From: Anaerolineales bacterium
GTDB taxonomy: Bacteria > Chloroflexota > Anaerolineae > Anaerolineales > Villigracilaceae
Direction of reading: 5' to 3'
Length of the DNA: 64,000 bases
Assembly: GCA_016789305.1 (NCBI GenBank)
Contig: JAEURJ010000008.1
Coordinates: 248,001 to 312,000 of the forward strand
Shown: positions 32,088 through 40,964 of the stretch, one piece after another
Position numbering within the stretch: position 1 is the first letter of the stretch
How the letters are laid out: every line of letters begins with the position of its first letter
Position numbers and translations under genes: made by a program
The notes under the pieces: generated by a model
Seen by the model: the letters and a program-made list of their open reading frames with translations, nothing else
Told to the model about the DNA's origin: nothing
Databases searched by the model: none

Positions 32088-32154
32088 TAATTCCTTGAAA
32101 GGAGTCCAGAAGTTCTATTTCTGGATCATCCGCAAGTAGAACTTGCGGATTCCA

Positions 32155-32844
32155 CTAACCAACAATTTGGCCATCGGATAACGTTATCATCCGCGAGCCG
32201 CGTTTCGCGATGTCCTTGTCGTGTGTGACCAGGAAAATGGTCTTGCCTTCCTGCGCCAGCTTCTTAAAAATATCCACCACCGCATTGGCAGTCGCGGAAT
32301 CCAAACTGCCAGTGGGTTCGTCTGCCACCAGAATGGCGGGGTTATTTGCCATGGCGCGTGCGATCGAAAGGCGCTGCTGCTGTCCGCCTGAAAGCGCGGT
32401 GGGGAGTTTCTTCGCATGGTCGGCGATATCCACCTGTTCGAGCAGGTTCATCGCCCGTTTGCGCTGTTCCGAACGGGAAGCCCGCCCCGCAAAATCCATG
32501 GGCAGCATCACGTTTTGCAGAACGGTCAAGGTCGGCAGGAGTTCAAAGGATTGAAAGACCACGCCCATCGTCCTGCCGCGTAATTTGGCGGCTCTTTCGG
32601 AACCAAACTTGTGCAAGGGTTCGCTATCCACCCAGATCTCGCCGGAGGTGGAACGATCCAACCCGGTGACCATGTTGACCAGTGTCGTTTTGCCGCTGCC
32701 GGATTTTCCCGTGACGACCAGGAATTCACCCGGAAAGATTTGCAGGTCGATGCCGTTCAACGCAGTGACTGAATCCGCCGTGCTGTTATACACTTTGACC
32801 ACGGAGCGCAATTCGATCAGCGGGTTAGCGGTTGACGAATTCAT
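32155..32844 (-). CDS. ABC exporter ATP-binding protein (MacB/LolD type), second copy
   Basis: 229 residues from ATG 32844 with a GGAGG ribosome site located inside the upstream gene; the two genes overlap by 20 bp. Walker A GKSGSGKTT, signature LSGGQQQR, Walker B AILVADEPTGS and switch VTHDKD are all intact. It is the catalytically standard partner of the paralogue encoded upstream. Confidence 0.92.
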   Translation of the reverse strand: MNSSTANPLIELRSVVKVYNSTADSVTALNGIDLQIFPGEFLVVTGKSGSGKTTLVNMVTGLDRSTSGEIWVDSEPLHKFGSERAAKLRGRTMGVVFQSFELLPTLTVLQNVMLPMDFAGRASRSEQRKRAMNLLEQVDIADHAKKLPTALSGGQQQRLSIARAMANNPAILVADEPTGSLDSATANAVVDIFKKLAQEGKTIFLVTHDKDIAKRGSRMITLSDGQIVG

Positions 32845-33577
32845 CTTGGATCCTCCCATCCACAATGCGGATCGTGCGCTGGGCGCGTTCGGCAAGTTCG
32901 TTGTCATGCGTGACCATCAGGATGGCCTTGCCCGAATTCGCGAGATTTTCAAACAGCCGAAAGACCATCTCGGTGGATTTTGAATCGAGGTTTCCCGTCG
33001 GCTCGTCCGCGGTAAGCAGGACGGGATTATTCGCCAGCGCACGGGCGATTGCCACACATTGCTGCTGTCCGCCGGAGAGGGCGCTCGGTAAATGATGGGC
33101 ATGGTCCGCCATGCCGACCAATTCGAGCAGGTGCATCGCCTGATCGGGTCGCTCCGTGCGCGGATAATACCCTCCATAATCCATGGCCAGCAGAATGTTC
33201 TCGACCGCGGTCAGTGTGGGCAGGAGTTGAAAGAATTGAAAGATGACCCCCACGGAACGTCCGCGCCAAACGGCGATCTCTTCCTCATTGAGGTCATGTA
33301 CCGCCGTTCCATCAATGACGACTTCGCCGGACGTAGGCCGGTCTATTCCTGTGATGATATTGATCAGCGTGGACTTGCCGCTTCCGGATTTGCCGATAAT
33401 CGAAACAAACGCGCCTGATTCAACCTGCAAGTCAACGCCTTTAAGTGCAGTGAAAATCCCTGCCGAGCTATGATAGGTCTTTACCACATCCCGTAGACCT
33501 ACCAAATGGCTGGCTGGCTTTACTCCCCGGTTGTCTTCGCGCCCTTTTTTGTTTGGATTTTCTTTGAATTCCAACAT
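32825..33577 (-). CDS. ABC exporter ATP-binding protein with an altered signature
   Basis: 250 residues. Walker A GKSGSGKST, Walker B LLTADEPTGN and switch VTHDNE are intact, but the signature reads LSGGQQQC, with Cys replacing the Arg that normally follows. The N-terminal 25 residues are a charged extension (NPNKKGREDNRG). With the paralogue at 32155 it may form a heterodimer with unequal ATP sites. It is the first gene of the exporter operon, 87 bp after gatB ends. Confidence 0.9.
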   Translation of the reverse strand: MLEFKENPNKKGREDNRGVKPASHLVGLRDVVKTYHSSAGIFTALKGVDLQVESGAFVSIIGKSGSGKSTLINIITGIDRPTSGEVVIDGTAVHDLNEEEIAVWRGRSVGVIFQFFQLLPTLTAVENILLAMDYGGYYPRTERPDQAMHLLELVGMADHAHHLPSALSGGQQQCVAIARALANNPVLLTADEPTGNLDSKSTEMVFRLFENLANSGKAILMVTHDNELAERAQRTIRIVDGRIQDEFVNR

Positions 33578-33664
33578 AGTCTTTACCTGTTTGATTCATA
33601 TACGCATCAGGCTTGTTTCAGGCTTCGATTGTATGAGCTGGAAAGTCCGGTCTGTTTTTACGGA

Positions 33665-35107
33665 CTATTTTCTTCTTTCTTCCAACCCTTTCACCAAAAG
33701 TTCCTTCGCTATATTCGGGTCGGCTTTGCCTTTGGTTGCGCGGGCGATCTGTCCCATGAACCATTGCATGAGCGTATCCTTGCCGGCGTTGTATTCATCC
33801 ACTTCCTTTGGGTTATCGTTTAATATTTTGTTCACCGTTTCAAGGATAAAGCCTTCGTCGGAGACCTGCGCGAGGTTTTTCTCTTTGACGATCTGCGCTG
33901 GGTCGCCGCCGGTTTTGAACATCTCGGCGAGCACGGTCTTGCCTGCGTTGCCGTTGATCGTCTTGTCCGTGACCATGTCGATCAGTTGCGCCAGAGTCTT
34001 TGCAGGGATCTTATTCACTTCCACATTTAGCTCATTGACGTTGCGAATGAACTCGCCTGCAATCCAGGTGCTGATGATCTTCGGCGAACTCTTTGCATTG
34101 GCGATCACCGCTTCGAAGTAATCGGCGAGTGAACGCTCGGAGGTGAGGAACTGCGCTTCGGACGGTTTCAGCTCAAAGTCCGCGATGAAGCGTTTTGTTT
34201 TTGCTTCCGGTAATTCAGGCAACTGCGCGCGAATTGACTCGATCCATGAGTCGCTCAATTGCAGGGGAGGCAGATCGGGTTCGGGGAAGTAGCGATAATC
34301 ATGCGCATCTTCCTTGGACCGTTGGCTGGTCGTTACACCCTTTGCATCGTCCCAGCCGAGAGTTTCCTGCACGATGGTTCCGCCTGCTTCATAGACTTTG
34401 ATCTGACGTTCGATCTCATACTGTGATGCACGAGTCAATGCGCGGAAGCTGTTGAGATTTTTGATCTCGGTTCGTGTGCGGAATTCGTCGCTGCCAACTG
34501 GGCGAACGGAAATATTCGCTTCGAAACGCAGCACACCCTTTTCCATGTCTCCGGAGTTGACGCCGAGATAGCGCAGGATCGCGCGAATTTTTGTTGCGTA
34601 GGAAAGCGCGGCCTCCACTGTGCGCATATCAGGCTCGGAGACGATCTCAAGCAGCGGCACGCCGGCGCGGTTGAAATCTACGAGCGCATAATTTTTTTCA
34701 TGTGCGAGCTTGGCAGTATCTTCTTCAATATGAACACGGCGCACGGTGATGCGTTGTTTGGCATCGGTATCTTCCAATACATCGAGATAGCCTTTGGATG
34801 CAATGGGTAATTCATATTGCGAGATCTGATATCCCTTGGGCAGATCGGGATAAAAATAATTTTTGCGCGCGAAGGTGTTGTGTTTGTTGATCGAACAATT
34901 CAGTGCAAGACCTACCAGCGCGGCCAACTCTGTCGCCTTTTTGTTGACAACCGGCATTGCACCGGGCAATCCTGTGCAAGTGGGGCAAATGTTAGTGTTT
35001 GGCTCAGGTGCAGAGCCATAATCAGCGGAACAACTGCAAAACATCTTGGAGTTGGTCAGCAGTTCGCCGTGAATTTCAAGTCCGATCACTGGTTCGTATT
35101 TGGTCAT
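33665..35107 (-). CDS. gatB: Asp-tRNA(Asn)/Glu-tRNA(Gln) amidotransferase subunit B
   Basis: 480 residues, complete. The catalytic cradle (about 1-290) begins [15 protein letters not shown] and includes [33 protein letters not shown] and HIEEDTAKL. The C-terminal helical and tail domains (YqeY-like, about 320-480) end with [20 protein letters not shown]. GatB phosphorylates the mischarged tRNA and receives ammonia from GatA. It is separated from gatA by two unrelated small genes and by two 110-bp repeats; one repeat ends 4 bp upstream of the start codon and supplies the whole 5' UTR. Confidence 0.96.
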   Translation of the reverse strand: MTKYEPVIGLEIHGELLTNSKMFCSCSADYGSAPEPNTNICPTCTGLPGAMPVVNKKATELAALVGLALNCSINKHNTFARKNYFYPDLPKGYQISQYELPIASKGYLDVLEDTDAKQRITVRRVHIEEDTAKLAHEKNYALVDFNRAGVPLLEIVSEPDMRTVEAALSYATKIRAILRYLGVNSGDMEKGVLRFEANISVRPVGSDEFRTRTEIKNLNSFRALTRASQYEIERQIKVYEAGGTIVQETLGWDDAKGVTTSQRSKEDAHDYRYFPEPDLPPLQLSDSWIESIRAQLPELPEAKTKRFIADFELKPSEAQFLTSERSLADYFEAVIANAKSSPKIISTWIAGEFIRNVNELNVEVNKIPAKTLAQLIDMVTDKTINGNAGKTVLAEMFKTGGDPAQIVKEKNLAQVSDEGFILETVNKILNDNPKEVDEYNAGKDTLMQWFMGQIARATKGKADPNIAKELLVKGLEERRK

Positions 35108-35110
35108 ATT

Positions 35111-35220
35111 TTTATCTCGTTTGTGTAGGGGCGACCCGCCAATGCCAAACTCTTATCATGGCTTGCAAAGCGGCCCGGCTTGGCGTTACGAAAGTCAAAC
35201 CCTGACGGGTCGTCCCTACG
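35111..35220. repeat. 110-bp repeat, copy A (upstream of gatB)
   Basis: Terminal inverted arms GTAGGGGCGACCC / GGGTCGTCCCTAC. Nearly identical to 35655-35763 in the same orientation, sharing CGCCxxTGCCAAAC and GTCAAACCCTGACGGGTCG. MITE-like, without coding capacity. Confidence 0.8.
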
Positions 35221-35225
35221 ATTGA

Positions 35226-35651
35226 TTATTTTCCTTCAACATGCTTTTTCAAAGATTCTGCCTCGGTACGCATATATTCCTCGGCGGTCTTGCGGGTAAA
35301 ACGGCCCATGATCTCTCCCAGAAAGCCGTGGAAGGAGAAGGTCAGAAATAGATCCGTTTGCTTCGGGCCAACCGCGCGCAGTTCGTGCTCGGCAATCATG
35401 GTCATGCCGGGCATGTGCGACTCCCAGGTGAAGATGACAGGCGCTTCGAGGATGGTGACAGTCCATACGACAGGTTGAAGCTTCGGCTGGAAGACCTTGT
35501 AGCGGTGGTTCAATTGTATTTCAGGCGCATCGAGAACTTCCACTTTCGTCACGGTGGAAGTCCATTCATGCCAGCGGGAGACATCGGAAAGCGCTTTCCA
35601 AACATCCTGTTGATTGGCTTGAATCGAGATTGAGGTGGCATATTGTGGCAT
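35226..35651 (-). CDS. SRPBCC-family (START-like) ligand-binding protein
   Basis: 141 residues from ATG 35651. The SRPBCC fold is recognised from SISIQANQQDVWKALSDVSRWHEWTSTV at the N-terminus (split here as ISIQANQQDVWKAL and SRWHEW), HRYKVFQPKLQPVVWTV, and the long C-terminal helix KTAEEYMRTEAESLKKHVEG. Proteins of this fold bind hydrophobic ligands or act as cyclases; no ligand can be named. The gene is bracketed by two direct copies of a 110-bp repeat; the ATG lies just downstream of copy B. Confidence 0.87.
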   Translation of the reverse strand: MPQYATSISIQANQQDVWKALSDVSRWHEWTSTVTKVEVLDAPEIQLNHRYKVFQPKLQPVVWTVTILEAPVIFTWESHMPGMTMIAEHELRAVGPKQTDLFLTFSFHGFLGEIMGRFTRKTAEEYMRTEAESLKKHVEGK

Positions 35652-35654
35652 TTG

Positions 35655-35763
35655 TTTATCTCGCTTGTGTAGGGGCGACCCGCCAGTGCCAAACTTGATC
35701 ACGGTTTGCAAGGTTGCCTGGCTTGACGTTGCGAATGTCAAACCCTGACGGGTCGCCCTTACG
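35655..35763. repeat. 109-bp repeat, copy B
   Basis: Same element as 35111-35220: both begin TTTATCTCG(T/C)TTGTGTAGGG and end GACGGGTCG(T/C)CC(C/T)TACG. It lies directly upstream of the SRPBCC start codon on the minus strand. Confidence 0.8.
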
Positions 35764-35766
35764 GGA

Positions 35767-36270
35767 TTATGAATTGACGATACTTCGACTTGCAAAATAC
35801 AAAAGAAGATACGAATAAAGCTGATGAAATCCCAACAGGATCAGAAAAAGGAAACCGAGAGATGATTTTCCGGTCTTTTGATTCCTCACCGGGACAACTG
35901 CCGAACCGAAATACAACTGCGTTCGTTCGTTTTCGTGGGTCACCATGAACCACGAGCGGGTGCGCCTCATCATGTCGCACATCAAGAGTTCATTTTCTGT
36001 GCGGCCCTCCATATCCCATGCGGCGAATTTCGTTCTCGTTCCTTCCGCCAACTCCTGCGCTTCCATATCATTGGACGGGCGTTTGACCGTATATTTCAAG
36101 ATGAAGGCTTCGAGCTTGAAAAGCCAGTTGGTATAAAAAGCTTTGACAAATGCAGGCAGGAGGATGTGCCCGGTCAACTCCGTTCGATAACAATCGGTGT
36201 AACTACCATCACGTGTATACGCAGCCAGCAGCGAGTTTTGGGGAACTACACATTTTTTAACGGATGGCAT
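35767..36270 (-). CDS. conserved-looking hypothetical protein with C-terminal hydrophobic segment
   Basis: 167 residues. Recognisable stretches: SYTDCYRTELTG, FVKAFYTNWLFKLEAFIL, RTRSWFMVTHE and QLYFGSAVVP, resembling DUF2867-like uncharacterised proteins in wording, which I recall only loosely. About residues 140-160 (LGFLFLILLGFHQLYSYLLLYF) could be a membrane helix. It lies 11 bp downstream of gatA on the same strand, so it is likely co-transcribed with gatA. Function unknown. Confidence 0.7.
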   Translation of the reverse strand: MPSVKKCVVPQNSLLAAYTRDGSYTDCYRTELTGHILLPAFVKAFYTNWLFKLEAFILKYTVKRPSNDMEAQELAEGTRTKFAAWDMEGRTENELLMCDMMRRTRSWFMVTHENERTQLYFGSAVVPVRNQKTGKSSLGFLFLILLGFHQLYSYLLLYFASRSIVNS

Positions 36271-36281
36271 GTGTCGCTCTC

Positions 36282-37742
36282 TTATAGTGCGGGTAACTTC
36301 TTGTGCCAGTCAGTGACTTGTTGATAAGCATGGCCGACTTGGAAAAGAGTTTGTTCATCCAAGTGTTTGCCGATCAATTGCATCCCGACGGGCATGTTGT
36401 TGGAGAATCCGCAGGGCAGGGCTAATGCGGGCACGCCGGCTGGATTGGTCGCGGCGACATAAATATCCGAGAGATACATTTCGAGCGGGTCACTGGTTTT
36501 TTCGCCGAGCTTGAAAGCTGTCGTGGGGCAGGTTGGGCCGAGGAGAACGTCAACGGAGGCAAGAGCAGATTCAAAGTCGCGACGAAGAAGCGTGCGCACT
36601 TTCTGCGCTTTGAGATAATACGCATCATAATAGCCGACAGATAAAGCGTAGGCCCCAAGCATGATCCTGCGTTTGACTTCATCTCCGAAGCCTTGTTGAC
36701 GGGTCTTCAAGTAGATGTCGATCACATCTTTTGCATTTTCTGAAACGGATAGACCAAAACGTGTGCCGTCAAAACGCGCAAGGTTGGAACTGGCTTCGGC
36801 GAAAAGCAAAAGATAATACACGGGCAGCGCGTACCTGGTGTTGGGCAGCGAGACCTCGTGTATTTCCATTCCGAGTTTTTCATAAGTGCGGATGGCTTCC
36901 TGAATGGACGACTCAACGCCCGCTTCCATGCCCGCGACAAAGTATTCTTTTGGAATGCCGAGCTTCATGCCTTTGACGGATTTATTTATAATTTTTGTGT
37001 ATTGAGGAACTGCGGTTTGATAGGTCGTGCTGTCTTTTTCATCGTGACCTGCAATGGCTTCGAGCACTGTCGCACAGTCATGCACATCACGAGTCATCGG
37101 GCCGATGCAATCGAAAGAAGAGACAAGTGAGATCAGCCCATATCGCGAGACACGTCCATACGTGGGCTTGATGCCGGTGATATTGCAGAAGCCCGCGGGC
37201 ATGCGCACTGATCCGCCGGTATCTTCGCCGATGGTGAAGGTCGCCTGACTTGCAGACATGGCCGCCGCGGAACCGCCGCTCGATCCGCCGGGTACGCGAT
37301 CCAAATCCCATGGGTTGTGTGTGGGGAAGAGCCCGGAGTTTTCACAGGAGGAGCCCATACCGAACTCGTCCATGTTGGTCTTGCCAACGAGGACTGCGCC
37401 GGAATCTGCAAGTTTGTTGGTGACGGTCGCATTGTATTGTGGAACATACTCCTCAAGAATTTTCGAAGAGCAAGTGGTGCGGACTCCGCGTGTGGAGATG
37501 CAATCCTTCATCGCGAAGGGAATGCCGGTCAACGGGGTAATGTTGGTGCCTTTTGCGATGCGTTCATCGGCTTGTTTGGCCTGCTCAAGCGCAAGGTCGT
37601 CAGTGATGGTAACGTAGGATTTTACCTTCGACTCCACTTCATGGGCGTGTTGCAGGACCGCCTGTGTAAGTTCCACACTGCTGATCTTTTTTGTTGCGAG
37701 CATATCAGATGCTTCGCGAATGGTGAGGTTGTGTAGTTGCAT
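36282..37742 (-). CDS. gatA: Asp-tRNA(Asn)/Glu-tRNA(Gln) amidotransferase subunit A
   Basis: 486 residues. Amidase-signature enzyme: catalytic Lys79 in GIPFAMKDC, the glycine/serine loop GGSSGGSAAAM with the cis-Ser, and Ser nucleophile region EDTGGSVRMPAGFCN. It releases ammonia from glutamine and channels it to GatB for conversion of Glu-tRNA-Gln or Asp-tRNA-Asn. gatC lies 100 bp upstream on the same strand, with a repeat in between. Confidence 0.97.
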   Translation of the reverse strand: MQLHNLTIREASDMLATKKISSVELTQAVLQHAHEVESKVKSYVTITDDLALEQAKQADERIAKGTNITPLTGIPFAMKDCISTRGVRTTCSSKILEEYVPQYNATVTNKLADSGAVLVGKTNMDEFGMGSSCENSGLFPTHNPWDLDRVPGGSSGGSAAAMSASQATFTIGEDTGGSVRMPAGFCNITGIKPTYGRVSRYGLISLVSSFDCIGPMTRDVHDCATVLEAIAGHDEKDSTTYQTAVPQYTKIINKSVKGMKLGIPKEYFVAGMEAGVESSIQEAIRTYEKLGMEIHEVSLPNTRYALPVYYLLLFAEASSNLARFDGTRFGLSVSENAKDVIDIYLKTRQQGFGDEVKRRIMLGAYALSVGYYDAYYLKAQKVRTLLRRDFESALASVDVLLGPTCPTTAFKLGEKTSDPLEMYLSDIYVAATNPAGVPALALPCGFSNNMPVGMQLIGKHLDEQTLFQVGHAYQQVTDWHKKLPAL

Positions 37743-37754
37743 AATAAAAACCCT

Positions 37755-37836
37755 TTAACCACGAAGGGCACAAAGAGCACGAAGGAAAACCATTTGAATC
37801 AAATCCTTGCTCTTCCCTTTGTGTACTTTGTGTTTA
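37755..37836. repeat. imperfect inverted repeat between gatC and gatA
   Basis: Arms built from CACGAAGGGCACAAAGAGCACGAAGG and CTCTTCCCTTTGTGTACTTTGTG-like words (each quoted here only in part: CACGAAGGGCACAAAG; CCCTTTGTGTACTTTGTG). A widespread type of small intergenic palindrome. Confidence 0.55.
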
Positions 37837-37842
37837 AATCCT

Positions 37843-38142
37843 TTACTCATCGCCTAACACCGTCGGTACTTTGACATAGCCGCGCTCTGATTTCGGCGCG
37901 TTCTTGATGAATTCTTCGTGACTCATCGAAGGCTTGACCACATCGTCACGCAAAACGTTTTCTGCATTTGCTATATCGGATGCAGGAATGACATTTTCCG
38001 TATTCACTTCATTGAGCATGTTAAAGTAATCAATGATGGACGAGAATTGTCCACTGAATTTCTGTGCCTCCTCTTCGGAGATGCCGAGGCGTACAAGATT
38101 GGCGACGTGTTTGACTGTGTTCGTATCAATGGTTTGTGTCAT
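37843..38142 (-). CDS. gatC: Asp-tRNA(Asn)/Glu-tRNA(Gln) amidotransferase subunit C
   Basis: 99 residues, standard length. VKHVANLVRLGISEEEAQKF, FNMLNEVNTENV, and LRDDVVKPSMSHEEFIKNAPK are the family landmarks (N-terminal helices that wrap GatA and the C-terminal strand that reaches GatB). It stabilises the GatA-GatB complex. The order gatC-gatA is the usual one; gatB is displaced. Confidence 0.95.
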   Translation of the reverse strand: MTQTIDTNTVKHVANLVRLGISEEEAQKFSGQFSSIIDYFNMLNEVNTENVIPASDIANAENVLRDDVVKPSMSHEEFIKNAPKSERGYVKVPTVLGDE

Positions 38143-38223
38143 AAGTTACTCACATCATACAGATTCTGGTTAGGATAAATCAAGAACGCTATCCAGACCG
38201 TGACGCAGGCCTGTAACGGTTCG

Positions 38224-38451
38224 TTATGAAATAACTTTCATTTGAACACCCTTTTGAGATTCGACCTCTTCCAATTGCTTTCTTATCCAACGCATAAGAT
38301 TAACCGCCTTGTGCTCGGGCATGAAGCAAGCTCCAACTGTTTCTGCAAAAGGAACAGGAAAACGAAAGCCATCAACTTCATACCACAAGGCTCCATCCGT
38401 GCAGTAAGCGAATTTTGCCGTCTTGTTGATGATCAATTCCTTTATATTCAT
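38224..38451 (-). CDS. small conserved-type hypothetical protein
   Basis: 75 residues. The text KTAKFAYCTDGALWYEVDGFRFPVPFAETVGACF suggests two or three beta strands, followed by a helix (AVNLMRWIRKQLEE). No signal or membrane segment. It lies between aspS (16 bp upstream of its start) and gatC (81 bp downstream), all on the minus strand, so it is probably in the aspS-gatCA transcript. Function unknown. Confidence 0.72.
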   Translation of the reverse strand: MNIKELIINKTAKFAYCTDGALWYEVDGFRFPVPFAETVGACFMPEHKAVNLMRWIRKQLEEVESQKGVQMKVIS

Positions 38452-38467
38452 GGTTTACCTTTCTGTT

Positions 38468-40231
38468 TTATTCAAACTTAATGTGCAGTTCCTTCAATTG
38501 CTTCGGCTCCACTTCCGAAGGAGCATCGGCCATGATGTCACGACCAGCCTGGTTCTTGGGGAAGGCGATCACTTCGCGGATGTTGGGTTCGTCCGCGAGG
38601 AGCATGACGAGGCGGTCAATGCCGGGAGCCATACCGCCATGCGGGGGAGCGCCATATTCAAATGCTTCTAGCATGTGTCCAAACTTGGCCTGAATGTCTT
38701 CATTGCTTAACCCAAGCATTTGGAACATCTTCATTTGAATATCGCGGCGGTGAATGCGGATCGAGCCGGAAGCCATCTCGTAGCCGTTGCAGACCATATC
38801 GTAGGCGTCCGATGAAACCGCACCGGGGTCGGTATCGAACTTGTCGAGGTCAGACATCTTCGGCATGGTGAAGGGATGATGTTCCGATTCCCAGGCCTGA
38901 TTTTCTTCGTTCCATGCAAAGAACGGAAAGTCTACGACCCAGGCGAAAGCCATCAAATCCTTGTCGGCAAGATTTAGCTTATCGCGAAACCACAAGCGAA
39001 GTCCGCCCAATACTTTGTTTACTACTGCGCGTGCGTCGGTTGCGAAGACGATCAAGTCGCCTTCTTTCGCTCCAGTTTTGGACTTGAGCGCTTCGGCTTC
39101 TTCCGCTGTGACAAATTTAGACGCGCTTCCTTTCACACCTTCGGCTGTGATCGCCAGTGTGGGCATTCCCTTCGCCCCAAAGGTTTTCGCTACTTCTGTC
39201 AGAGCATCCACTTCCTTGCGGGACATGTCTGCACTCTTCGGGGCAATAATACATTTGATCACGCCGCCAGCCGCCAGCGCGGATTGAAACACTTTGAATT
39301 CGCTTTTGGCGAAAGTATCACTCACGTCCATCAGCTCCATGCCGAAGCGCAGGTCAGGTTTATCCGAACCAAATTTTTCGAGAGCGTCGTGATGTGAAAT
39401 CTTGGGCCAGGGGGAGGATAAAATTTTCTTTTGCGGCGTCACTGCGGGAATCATCGCAGTATACAAGCCTTCCACTAGCGCAAGCACATCGTCGCGATGG
39501 ACGAAGGACATTTCAAGATCGAGTTGGGTAAACTCGGGCTGGCGGTCGCCACGCAGGTCCTCATCACGGAAACAGCGCGCGATCTGGAAGTACTTGTCCA
39601 TGCCGGCGACCATAAGTAATTGCTTCAACTGCTGTGGAGATTGCGGCAGGGCATAGAATTGTCCCGGATAGACGCGGGAAGGAACAAGATAATCGCGCGC
39701 ACCCTCAGGCGTCGCCTTGAACATGATCGGTGTTTCGATCTCGATGAAACCTTCCTTGTCGAGATAATCACGCATGAACTTGATCACCTTGTGACGCAGG
39801 ACGATATTGTGCGTCATGCGCTCGCGGCGCAGATCGAGGTAGCGATATTTGAGGCGCGTGTTCTCGTCCGCAAGGTCGGTATCCGTGCTGACCATGAATG
39901 GCAGAGTCTTGGCCGGATTGAGGATTTTCACATCTGTCGCAATGACTTCGATCTCACCCGTTTCCATTTTCGGATTGGTCATGCCTTCAGGGCGTTTTTG
40001 AACGGTCCCTTCGATTTGCAGCACCCATTCCATGCGCACGTTGGCAACCAGGTCCAGTGCCTCTTTGGGTAGATCCGGGTTGATGGTGATTTGAACGATG
40101 CCTAATCGGTCGCGCAGGTCAAAAAATGCCACCCCGCCGTGGTCGCGTCGTCGATGTACCCAGCCGGTCAGTGTCACTTTCTGCCCTGCATGGCTGGAGC
40201 GTAATTCTCCGCAAGTATGTGTTCTGTACAT
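38468..40231 (-). CDS. aspS: aspartyl-tRNA synthetase, predicted non-discriminating
   Basis: 587 residues, bacterial type: OB-fold anticodon domain (1-105), class II core with motif 2 ([20 protein letters not shown]) and motif 3 ([13 protein letters not shown]), and the bacterial GAD insertion (about 290-410). His31 (RRRDHGG) and Gly83 (KRPEGMTNP) match the residues that allow the Pseudomonas aeruginosa AspRS to charge both tRNA-Asp and tRNA-Asn; discriminating enzymes such as E. coli's have Leu and another residue there. With gatC and gatA just downstream this predicts a transamidation route to Asn-tRNA, in addition to asnS. It leads the aspS-small gene-gatC-gatA cluster. Confidence 0.96.
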   Translation of the reverse strand: MYRTHTCGELRSSHAGQKVTLTGWVHRRRDHGGVAFFDLRDRLGIVQITINPDLPKEALDLVANVRMEWVLQIEGTVQKRPEGMTNPKMETGEIEVIATDVKILNPAKTLPFMVSTDTDLADENTRLKYRYLDLRRERMTHNIVLRHKVIKFMRDYLDKEGFIEIETPIMFKATPEGARDYLVPSRVYPGQFYALPQSPQQLKQLLMVAGMDKYFQIARCFRDEDLRGDRQPEFTQLDLEMSFVHRDDVLALVEGLYTAMIPAVTPQKKILSSPWPKISHHDALEKFGSDKPDLRFGMELMDVSDTFAKSEFKVFQSALAAGGVIKCIIAPKSADMSRKEVDALTEVAKTFGAKGMPTLAITAEGVKGSASKFVTAEEAEALKSKTGAKEGDLIVFATDARAVVNKVLGGLRLWFRDKLNLADKDLMAFAWVVDFPFFAWNEENQAWESEHHPFTMPKMSDLDKFDTDPGAVSSDAYDMVCNGYEMASGSIRIHRRDIQMKMFQMLGLSNEDIQAKFGHMLEAFEYGAPPHGGMAPGIDRLVMLLADEPNIREVIAFPKNQAGRDIMADAPSEVEPKQLKELHIKFE

Positions 40232-40304
40232 AAATACTGCCTCCGAAAATTTATTGTGTCACTGCCCTGCGATGCGGATGCAATGCCGGTGAGAGTCTCG
40301 TTTG

Positions 40305-40343
40305 TTGATCGTAGAGACCCTTCGCTACGCTCAGGGTGACACG
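40305..40343. repeat. inverted copy of the 29.1-kb repeat
   Basis: AGAGACCCTTCGCTACGCTC... is the reverse complement of the start of the repeat at 29099-29126, about 28 bp nearly identical. Confidence 0.65.
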
Positions 40344-40358
40344 AAGTGTAGATAAAAT

Positions 40359-40390
40359 AAATCGCCCTTCGCGTTGGCGTCGGGCGATTT
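40359..40390 (-). terminator. terminator of the 40411-40500 micro-unit
   Basis: 9-bp stem AAATCGCCC / GGGCGATTT (40359-40367 / 40382-40390), followed on the minus strand by a T-rich tract (TTATTTTAT). Confidence 0.65.
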
Positions 40391-40410
40391 GATTTGACTT
40401 GAACTATTTG

Positions 40411-40500
40411 TCAACCAGCAAAGCTTCGCCCAACGATTTTTGGATCGTCATTGTCGTTATTACTATTATTGCGATTGGCAAATTGGATGCTGGTATACAT
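40411..40500 (-). CDS. candidate leaderless 29-aa peptide (or small RNA)
   Basis: ATG at 40500, stop at 40411. The predicted peptide is Asn/Asp-rich (FANRNNSNNDNDDPKIVG). On the minus strand an extended -10 TGCTATAAT (40511-40519) stands 10 bp before the ATG, leaving almost no leader. A terminator follows 20 bp after the stop. The whole transcript would be about 150 nt. No ribosome site is present, as expected for a leaderless message. It might equally be a non-coding RNA; coding status is unproven. Confidence 0.4.
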   Translation of the reverse strand: MYTSIQFANRNNSNNDNDDPKIVGRSFAG

Positions 40501-40510
40501 CGTGGCGCGG

Positions 40511-40519
40511 ATTATAGCA
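40511..40519 (-). promoter_or_regulatory. extended -10 promoter of the micro-unit
   Basis: TGCTATAAT on the minus strand, just after the end of the DUF3592 gene; no strong -35 (TGCACT at 17 bp). Confidence 0.5.
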
Positions 40520-40523
40520 CAAG

Positions 40524-40952
40524 TCATCTTTCCAGTGCAGATTCAGATGGGTTGGATGGGTTGTAATAAACGGTGACCGTTGCACCGACCGGATAACGTG
40601 CCACGGTGGCCTGTGCCTGCCCGGCGATACGTACGTTCATAAATTGCTCACCTGCTTTGATCGTCTGGCTGGTGAAGGTCTGCCCGTTGACTGAGTACTG
40701 ATAACCCACCACAGGAACGATGGAGTGACTTCGCCCGGAACGCCTCGATTGCAGTGTGGACAGGATCACGGCCCCAGTAGTGCTTGGCCAGGTTTGCGCC
40801 GTCTGGCGGTATGCGTTGCTTTGCTGGCTGCGGCGGTACAGGAAAAAGCCGATCCCCCCCAATATCAAAATTGGGAGGATGACAGTGCAGGAAGCGCCTG
40901 CCATTGTGACAAGAACAGTGAAGCCGGTGATGATCCATTCCAGTGAGCCCAT
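40524..40952 (-). CDS. DUF3592-type membrane protein
   Basis: 142 residues, AGGAG ribosome site. One or two N-terminal membrane helices (about 5-40, ITGFTVLVTMAGASCTVILPILILGG...FFLYRR), then a beta domain with the DUF3592 pattern: WPSTTGAVILST, VPVVGYQYSVNGQTFTSQ, ARYPVGATVTVYYNPSNPSES. The soluble domain is predicted on the cytoplasmic or outer face next to the membrane; function unknown. The start lies 12 bp after the gene at 40965 ends, so they form a two-gene operon. Confidence 0.85.
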   Translation of the reverse strand: MGSLEWIITGFTVLVTMAGASCTVILPILILGGIGFFLYRRSQQSNAYRQTAQTWPSTTGAVILSTLQSRRSGRSHSIVPVVGYQYSVNGQTFTSQTIKAGEQFMNVRIAGQAQATVARYPVGATVTVYYNPSNPSESALER

Positions 40953-40964
40953 AAGATTCTCCTT

